Shown piece after piece: positions 57,963 to 64,000 of a stretch of DNA of 64,000 bases. Where the stretch lies: the NCBI GenBank assembly GCA_016714045.1, contig JADJNY010000015.1, positions 310,001 to 374,000 on the forward strand, given 5' to 3'. Each line of letters begins with the position of its first letter. Position 1 is the stretch's first letter. The translations under genes were made by a program, and so were the position numbers. Below the pieces are notes generated by a model, which saw only the letters and a program-made list of their open reading frames with translations, had not been told where the DNA came from and did not search any database. Origin of the DNA: Planctomycetota bacterium. GTDB taxonomy: Bacteria; Planctomycetota; UBA1135; GCA-002686595.

Positions 57963-58510
57963 GGGCGGCGCTCCGCCGGTGCGCCGATCTGGGCGGCGCC
58001 TTTCTGCTCCTCGAGCTTGCCGGCGGCGTCGCGCTCGCGCGCGTTCAGCCGGTCGAGCTCCTGGATCGCCTCCGGCAGCGGCACGACGGCTTCCTTCTTG
58101 TCGTCGGCGCGCAGGTCCTGGCCGTTGGGCAGCGTCATCTGGCGGATGGCCATCGAGACGATGAGCACGACGGCCGCGGCGGCCGCGGTGAGCGTGAGCA
58201 CGAGCCGCAGGTGCCGCGACTCCGCACCCGTCCGGGCGGGAGCGGGCGCGAGCTCGGTCCCGAGCGCGCCGCGGTCGCCCTGGAACGCGCGGCGAGCGAC
58301 GCGGGCGGCGAAATCGCGCGGCACGGGCAGGGGCGCCTCGGCGGTCTTCGCGACCTGGAACCAACGCGCGAGGTTCTTCTGGTCCTGCGCGGTCGCGCGG
58401 CAGGGTTGGCACTCGAGCAGGTGCTTGCGCAGCGGAGCGGCCTGCGCCTCGGAGAGCTCCCCGTCGAGGTAGCTCGGGATCATCGGGCGGGCGTCTTGGC
58501 AGGTGTTCAT
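57959..58510 (-). CDS. Zinc-finger anti-sigma factor
   Basis: A 183-residue single-pass anti-sigma. The N-terminal ZAS-type domain has His30-x3-Cys34-x2-Cys37 (LRKHLLECQPC) and also Cys4, the zinc set that holds an ECF factor. A membrane helix follows (residues about 103-121, LVLTLTAAAAAVVLIVSMA) and a short exported tail. It lies 4 nt downstream of the ECF gene and overlaps the CnrX-like gene, so the three act as a transmembrane signalling unit. Confidence 0.9.
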   Translation of the reverse strand: MNTCQDARPMIPSYLDGELSEAQAAPLRKHLLECQPCRATAQDQKNLARWFQVAKTAEAPLPVPRDFAARVARRAFQGDRGALGTELAPAPARTGAESRHLRLVLTLTAAAAAVVLIVSMAIRQMTLPNGQDLRADDKKEAVVPLPEAIQELDRLNARERDAAGKLEEQKGAAQIGAPAERRP

Positions 58511-58514
58511 GGCT

Positions 58515-59114
58515 TCACTCGTCCTGTCCGAACTCGGGATGGAGTTGGAGCAGCTTCTCTTTGAACTTGGCGCGCGCCCGGAAGAGGCGCGACTCGACGG
58601 TGCCGATCGAGATGCCGAGCACGTCGGCGATGTCCTGGTAGGCCATCTCCTCGAACTCGCGCATCACGAGCACTTGCCGGAAGATGTCCGGGAGGTGCTC
58701 GAGCACCGCGTGGGTGATCTTGGCGATCTCGGCGCGCTCCATCTGGGCATCGGGAGCGGCGACCTTGACCTTGGAGGGCTCCGGGAGGACCTCGGGGTCC
58801 TCGACCGAGGTGACCGGTGAGCGCCCGCGGCGCTTCATCCAGTCGAGGATCGTGTTCGTCGCGATCCGGTAGAGCCAGGTGTAGAAGGACGACTGGTGCT
58901 GGAAGGTGTCGAGGCGGGTGAAGGCCTTGAGGAAGGCCTCCTGGACCAGGTCCTCGATCTCGACCGGGTTCTTCGTGTAGTGGCGGGCCAGCGCGAACAT
59001 GCGCGACTGGTAGCGCTCGACCAGGAGCTGGAACGAGGCCTGGTGGCCCGCCAGGGTCTCCTGGACGAGGCAGAGGTCGTCGGCCGGTTGGGGTTCCATC
59101 GCTCGCAGTTCCAT
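58515..59114 (-). CDS. ECF-type (RpoE-like) sigma factor
   Basis: A 199-residue ECF sigma with sigma2 (RMFALARHYTKNPVEIEDLVQEAFLKAFTRLDTFQ, WLYRIATNTILDWMKRRGR) and sigma4 (HLPDIFRQVLVMREFEEMAYQDIADVLGISIGTVESRLFRARAKF). It begins a five-gene operon with its anti-sigma, a CnrX-like protein, a PilMN fusion and a PilO-like protein, so it probably controls that platform. An internal ATG 15 nt downstream (MEPQPADD) is an alternative start. Confidence 0.93.
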   Translation of the reverse strand: MELRAMEPQPADDLCLVQETLAGHQASFQLLVERYQSRMFALARHYTKNPVEIEDLVQEAFLKAFTRLDTFQHQSSFYTWLYRIATNTILDWMKRRGRSPVTSVEDPEVLPEPSKVKVAAPDAQMERAEIAKITHAVLEHLPDIFRQVLVMREFEEMAYQDIADVLGISIGTVESRLFRARAKFKEKLLQLHPEFGQDE

Positions 59115-59190
59115 GGGCGGGCCCCTCCGACGCCCGCTCCAGGGCTTTCTTCCAGCCCGTGGCGGCGTTCCGGGTCGGACCGGTCGCCGC

Positions 59191-60441
<1,251 letters not shown>

Positions 60442-60615
60442 GGGTGCGGTGGAGGGAGCGGGGCGGAGCGGTCGAGGACTCCGCTCGCAGGCCGTGCGAA
60501 GGGCCGGGAAACGGAGCGCGGGTCGGAGCCGCTCGGCGCAGGTCGCGCGGGCGGGTCGAGCGGGATCGAGGGAGGTCCGAGCGAGTCGTGAGCGAACGGG
60601 TCGGGGTTGAGCGTT

Positions 60616-60810
60616 TCGAGGTCGCGGGGGTCGAGGTCGCGGGGGTCGAGGTCGCGGGGGTCGAGAGTGAGCGTGTCGAGAGTGAGCGTGTCGAGAGTGA
60701 GCGTGTCGAGAGTGAGCGTGTCGAGAGTGAGCGTGTCGAGAGTGAGCGTGTCGAGAGTGAGCGTGTCGAGAGCGAGCGGGTCGTGAGCGAGCGGGTCGTG
60801 AGCGAATGGG
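60616..60810. repeat. 15-bp tandem repeat, about 13 units
   Basis: Three TCGAGGTCGCGGGGG units, seven TCGAGAGTGAGCGTG units and three degenerate ones follow head to tail in the divergent 669-bp spacer between ribBA and the HEAT-repeat lipoprotein. The period is a multiple of three, so every frame stays open and gives repeat peptides. The wider spacer contains no gene I can support. Confidence 0.9.
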
Positions 60811-61110
60811 TCGAGGTCGAACGAATGAGGACCGAGCGAGTTGGGACCGAGCGGGTCCCGAGCCAACGAGCGGGGCGCGAGCGGGTTGAGCACGTGCCGA
60901 GTGGGACCGGGCGGAGCGAGAGCGAACGGGCGCGGTGCGTTGACCGCGCGTGTCGAGCGCTCGCCCTCGAAGCCCCCCTGCTGCGCTGCTCGGGTGCTCG
61001 CGGACGCCTCATGGTACTGTCGGGCCCGAGCCCCGACCAAGGCAGCCTCGGGCGGCGCGGTCCCGCGCGTGCGGACCCCCAGCCCGTCGTCGGCGCTCCC
61101 CCACGCCGCC

Positions 61111-63393
61111 ATGAACGCACCGCGTCGCTTCGTCGCCTCCGCCGGCCTCACCGTCCTCGTCCTCGCCGGGTGCAAGGGTCTCCCCGAGCTCGAGCCGCTC
61201 CGCGCCGGCGGATCGCAGGGCGGGCCCGGCCGCCAACTCGTCCAACCCGTGCCGCCGGGGCCCGTGGCCCCGGCCGCGCAGGATCCGCTCGCGACGATCG
61301 CGCGCTACGAGGACGCGCGACTCGACGGCGACGGCTTGCTCCAGGTCTACCTCGCCCAGGGCGACGAGCCCGTCCGCGAACGCGCGGCCGTCGCGCTCGG
61401 ACGCCTGCCCTACCCCGAGCTCGGCGCGGAGGTGACGCGCTCGCTCGCGCGCGCGCTCGACGACGAGTCGGCGCGCGTGCGGGCCGCGACGGCCTACGCG
61501 CTCGGACAGCGCGGCGATCCCTCCGCGGAGGCCGCGCTCCGCGGACGGTGGGAGGCCGGCGAAGCGGACGCGACGGCCCGCGCGCGCCTCGTCGAGGCCT
61601 CAAGCCGGCTCGTCGCGCAGGACGGCGCGAGCTCGGAGGCCGCGGTGCTGCGCGAGCGGACGCTGCAGGCGCTCGAGGACAAGTCGCCGCTCGTCCGCGC
61701 GGAGGCCGCGCTCGCGCCGCACCGCTGGAAGACGGACGCACCCGGCGCAGCGGACGTCGATCGCGCGCTCGTCGCCGCTGCGCTGCGCGGGCTCCCGCCG
61801 AAGGCCGCGGCGGTCTCGAAGGGCGCCGTGCTCGATACCGAGCTCGCGTGGCGCGCGCTCTTCTCGCTCGCGCGTCGCAAGTGCGTCGCGGCGCGTGATG
61901 CGTTCGTGCAGGCGCTCTCCGCGCAGGACGCGCGCCTGCGCCTCCACGCCGCGATGGGACTCGCGGTACTGCCGTACGAGGAAGCGAGCCAGCGCGCGCT
62001 CGAGGCGGCGCTCGGCGACGACGACCAGCGCGTCGTGTGCGAGGCCGTGCGGGCGATCGGCGCGCACCCCGACGCGCGGACACCGGAGGCGCTCGAGCGC
62101 GCGCTCGCGCATCCGTCGCCGCACGTGCAGCGGCTCGCGTTCGAAGCGTGGGGCAACGTGCCGAAGGAGCAGCGCCCGGAGCGCTCGCTGAACGCGCGCG
62201 CGCTGCTCTACGAGTCGCTCAACGTGCGCAACGCGGCGTTCGTCAGCGCCGCGAAGCTCGAGGGCGAGGGCGCGCGCGCCGCGATCGAGCTGCGCGCCGA
62301 GGACAAGGAGCCGCTCGCGCGCGCCGCCGCCGCGGAGGCCGCGCGGCACGTGACCCCCGCGAGCGCGCTCCCGCTGCTCCTCAGGCTCGCGCAGGACGAC
62401 GACGTGCGCGTCGTCGAGGCCGCGTGCGAGAGCTTGGGCACGCTGAACGAAACGCGCGCGCGCCAGAAGCTCGTCGAGCTCCTGTCGCACGCGGACAACG
62501 GTGTGCGGCTCGCGGCGCTCGAAGCGCTGAAGGCGCACCCGAGCGCGGCGGACCTCGCGGCGCTCGGCCGCTGCTTCGACACGAGCCACGGCGAGATCGC
62601 CGACGAGATCGCGTTCAACGTGCTCGAGCACGCGGCGAAGATCGCCGCACTCGCCAATCGAACCGCCGCGAACACGAAAGACGGCGGGAGCGCCCGCAGC
62701 GACGTCAACGCGAAGGAGGCGGCGAGCGCGGACGGCGGCGACTCCGTCGACCGCGAAACGCGCGAAGGCTGCATGCGCCTCCTCGCGCGCGGGCTCGCGC
62801 ACGGGAACCCGTACGTGCGCCGGCGAGCGAGCGACCTCTTCCGCGCGACCTTCCCCGACCGCGCCCTGCCGATGGTGACCGTCGCGCGAAGCGATCGCGT
62901 GCACACCGTGCCGCTGCCCGGACTCGATTACGACCCCGCTCAACGGACGCAGGTCCGGGTCGAGACGACGCGCGGCGCGATGACGTTCGAGCTTTTCCCC
63001 GGCGAGACGCCGGTGCATGTCGCGAGCTTCCTCCGCCGCGTGCAGGACCGCTTCTACGACGGGACCACCTTCCACCGCGTCGTGCCCGACTTCGTGATCC
63101 AGGGCGGCGACCAGCGCGGCGACGGCAACGGCGGGAGCTCGTGGCGCGGCGACTCGCTGCGCGCGGAGTTCACGCCGCGCAAGTTCGTGCGTGGGTCGCT
63201 CGGCATGCCGCGCAACGACGACCCCGACAGCGGCGGGAGCCAGCTCTTCGTGTGCCACCGCGAGACGCCGCACCTCGACGGGCGGTACACGTTGTTCGGC
63301 GAGCTCGTCGAGGGCTTCGACGTGCTCGACAAGATCGAGGTCGGCGACAAGATCGTGAGCGTGCGCGTGCTCGGACACACGGGCACGCGCTGA
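61111..63393 (+). CDS. Lipoprotein with HEAT repeats and C-terminal cyclophilin domain
   Basis: A 760-residue lipoprotein: lipobox VLVLAGC (Cys21), a Gly/Pro-rich linker, then HEAT-like repeats through about residue 610 (ERAAVALGRLPYPELGAEV; RVRAATAYALGQRGDPSAEAALRGRW; VRVVEAACESLGTLNETRARQKLVELL). The C-terminal 145 residues are a cyclophilin PPIase (FELFPGETPVHVASFLRRV, GTTFHRVVPDFVIQGGDQRGDG, GSLGMPRNDDPDSGGSQLFVCH, YTLFGELVEGFDVLDKI). It is probably a periplasmic or outer-membrane foldase whose HEAT arm binds clients or the envelope. Start ATG at 61111, before the signal peptide. Confidence 0.92.
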   Translation: MNAPRRFVASAGLTVLVLAGCKGLPELEPLRAGGSQGGPGRQLVQPVPPGPVAPAAQDPLATIARYEDARLDGDGLLQVYLAQGDEPVRERAAVALGRLPYPELGAEVTRSLARALDDESARVRAATAYALGQRGDPSAEAALRGRWEAGEADATARARLVEASSRLVAQDGASSEAAVLRERTLQALEDKSPLVRAEAALAPHRWKTDAPGAADVDRALVAAALRGLPPKAAAVSKGAVLDTELAWRALFSLARRKCVAARDAFVQALSAQDARLRLHAAMGLAVLPYEEASQRALEAALGDDDQRVVCEAVRAIGAHPDARTPEALERALAHPSPHVQRLAFEAWGNVPKEQRPERSLNARALLYESLNVRNAAFVSAAKLEGEGARAAIELRAEDKEPLARAAAAEAARHVTPASALPLLLRLAQDDDVRVVEAACESLGTLNETRARQKLVELLSHADNGVRLAALEALKAHPSAADLAALGRCFDTSHGEIADEIAFNVLEHAAKIAALANRTAANTKDGGSARSDVNAKEAASADGGDSVDRETREGCMRLLARGLAHGNPYVRRRASDLFRATFPDRALPMVTVARSDRVHTVPLPGLDYDPAQRTQVRVETTRGAMTFELFPGETPVHVASFLRRVQDRFYDGTTFHRVVPDFVIQGGDQRGDGNGGSSWRGDSLRAEFTPRKFVRGSLGMPRNDDPDSGGSQLFVCHRETPHLDGRYTLFGELVEGFDVLDKIEVGDKIVSVRVLGHTGTR

Positions 63394-63529
63394 CGCGCCC
63401 GGTCGGCCCAGCCCACCCGCGCGCGTCGAGCGCTCGACGCTTCAATACACCTCGAGCGCGGCTGGCGTCGAACGGCCGGCCACAGCGTGCCTCGAGCACG
63501 GCCGCCGCGAGTTCGATTCCGCTTCCGCC

Positions 63530-63745
63530 GGCGCCTTCCCGTCGCTCGACCCAATCTCGTACGGCTCGCTCTCGCGCTTCGAGCGTGGGCTGCTCGTGCT
63601 CGACCGCGCTTCTGCGGGCGCTTCCCCGTCGCTCGGCCCACTCCCGCACGGCTCGCCCTCGCGCTTCGAGCGTGGGCTGCTCGTGCTCGATCACGCCGCT
63701 GCCGGCGCCTTCCCGTCGCTCGGCCCACTTTCGTACGGTTCACCT
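63530..63745. repeat. 87-bp tandem repeat, about 2.3 copies
   Basis: The GTCGCTCG box recurs at 63541, 63628 and 63715, each in a block with CGCTTCGAGCGTGGGCTGCT and a matching 3' part, giving a period of 87 bp. It fills most of the 420-bp spacer before the last gene. No gene in it is credible. Confidence 0.8.
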
Positions 63746-63815
63746 TCATTCGCTCCGAACCGCTGCCGACAACTGCGGATGCCGCCCACCCCGCTCCCCG
63801 CGGGAGGACGCGACC

Positions 63816-64000
63816 TTGGCCTCACGGACTCGTCGCATGTCGCGCAACTGGATCCTCGTGTTCGTCGCCCTCGCCGCCGGCGGGGCTGCCTTCGTCTCCT
63901 TCGACGGGCTCGCCGCGCGCATCGCGCGCCTCGAGGAACGCCCGCGCGTCGATCCGAGCGAGCTCGGCGCGCTGCGCCAGCAGATCGCGGACGGCGATCG
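63816..64000 (+). CDS. Membrane-anchored coiled-coil protein, 3' part outside window
   Basis: A partial gene that runs off the window edge. A TTG at 63816 has GGGAGGA about 7 nt upstream and gives LASRTRRMSRNW. The in-frame ATG at 63837 (MSRNWILVFVALAAGG) lacks a site at that spacing. The product has one membrane helix (WILVFVALAAGGAAFVSF) followed by a coiled-coil start (LAARIARLEERPRV, SELGALRQQIADGD). The remainder is not visible, so no function can be given. Confidence 0.55.
   Translation, partial: MASRTRRMSRNWILVFVALAAGGAAFVSFDGLAARIARLEERPRVDPSELGALRQQIADGD

Noticed and set aside
60442..61110. An FMN riboswitch upstream of ribBA
   Set aside because: No set of FMN-aptamer helices or conserved loop sequence is visible. 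The spacer is dominated by the tandem repeat.

Overview
The window is about 70% G+C, densely coded on both strands, and reads as a bacterial chromosome segment, most likely from a planctomycete of the marine Poly30/Saltatorellus type. That assignment is an inference. It rests on the twin secreted WNG-repeat proteins with a Cys-rich C-terminal domain (37.2-42.8 kb), ECF sigma factors coupled to membrane anti-sigma proteins, a HEAT-repeat/cyclophilin lipoprotein and many uncharacterised anchored proteins. No rRNA, tRNA, CRISPR, phage or classical IS element was seen.

Layout. 0-11.7 kb: partial hydrolase, membrane protein with overlapping phospholipase D, beta-hydroxyacid dehydrogenase, RluA-type pseudouridine synthase, rpsU, recD2, a frameshifted rarA, TrmH-type methyltransferase and rsgA. 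11.7-13.3 kb: an A+T-richer island with two unknown genes. 13.3-20 kb: DUF2752, an unknown gene overlapping folC, Nudix, DUF4920 lipoprotein, GNAT and UbiD decarboxylase. 20-30.8 kb: mostly small unknown genes, including a DUF433 operon, a secreted lectin-fold protein, a haem-binding protein, DUF547, tryptophan 2,3-dioxygenase and DUF423. 30.9-31.3 kb: an inverted pair of a 154-bp hairpin element. 31.5-37 kb: ECF sigma factor with a vWA-domain anti-sigma-like partner, then a ureohydrolase. 37-44 kb: the twin secreted proteins and a DUF4870 protein. 44-47.5 kb: third hairpin-element copy, glutamine-amidotransferase-like hydrolase, aroB and a thioredoxin-like gene with an in-frame UGA. 47.8-64 kb: membrane protein, carB, TPR-like protein, a five-gene ECF/anti-sigma/CnrX-like/PilMN/PilO operon, ribBA, HEAT-cyclophilin lipoprotein and a partial anchored protein.

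Two observations stand out. (1) The redoxin gene at 46504..47532 has UGA exactly where the first redox cysteine belongs (UGPC instead of CGPC). A hairpin with a 7-bp upper stem and a G-containing loop begins at the distance expected of a bacterial SECIS, so this is very probably a selenoprotein. (2) Three copies of an element carry a 46-nt hairpin whose inner stem and TCCT loop are invariant while the outer stem differs completely between copies yet stays paired. I do not recognise the family.

The housekeeping genes (carB, aroB, folC, ribBA, rpsU, rsgA, recD2) are scattered singly rather than in pathway operons. Co-transcription is clearest in the sigma-factor clusters, where genes overlap by 4 nt or lie 3-5 nt apart.
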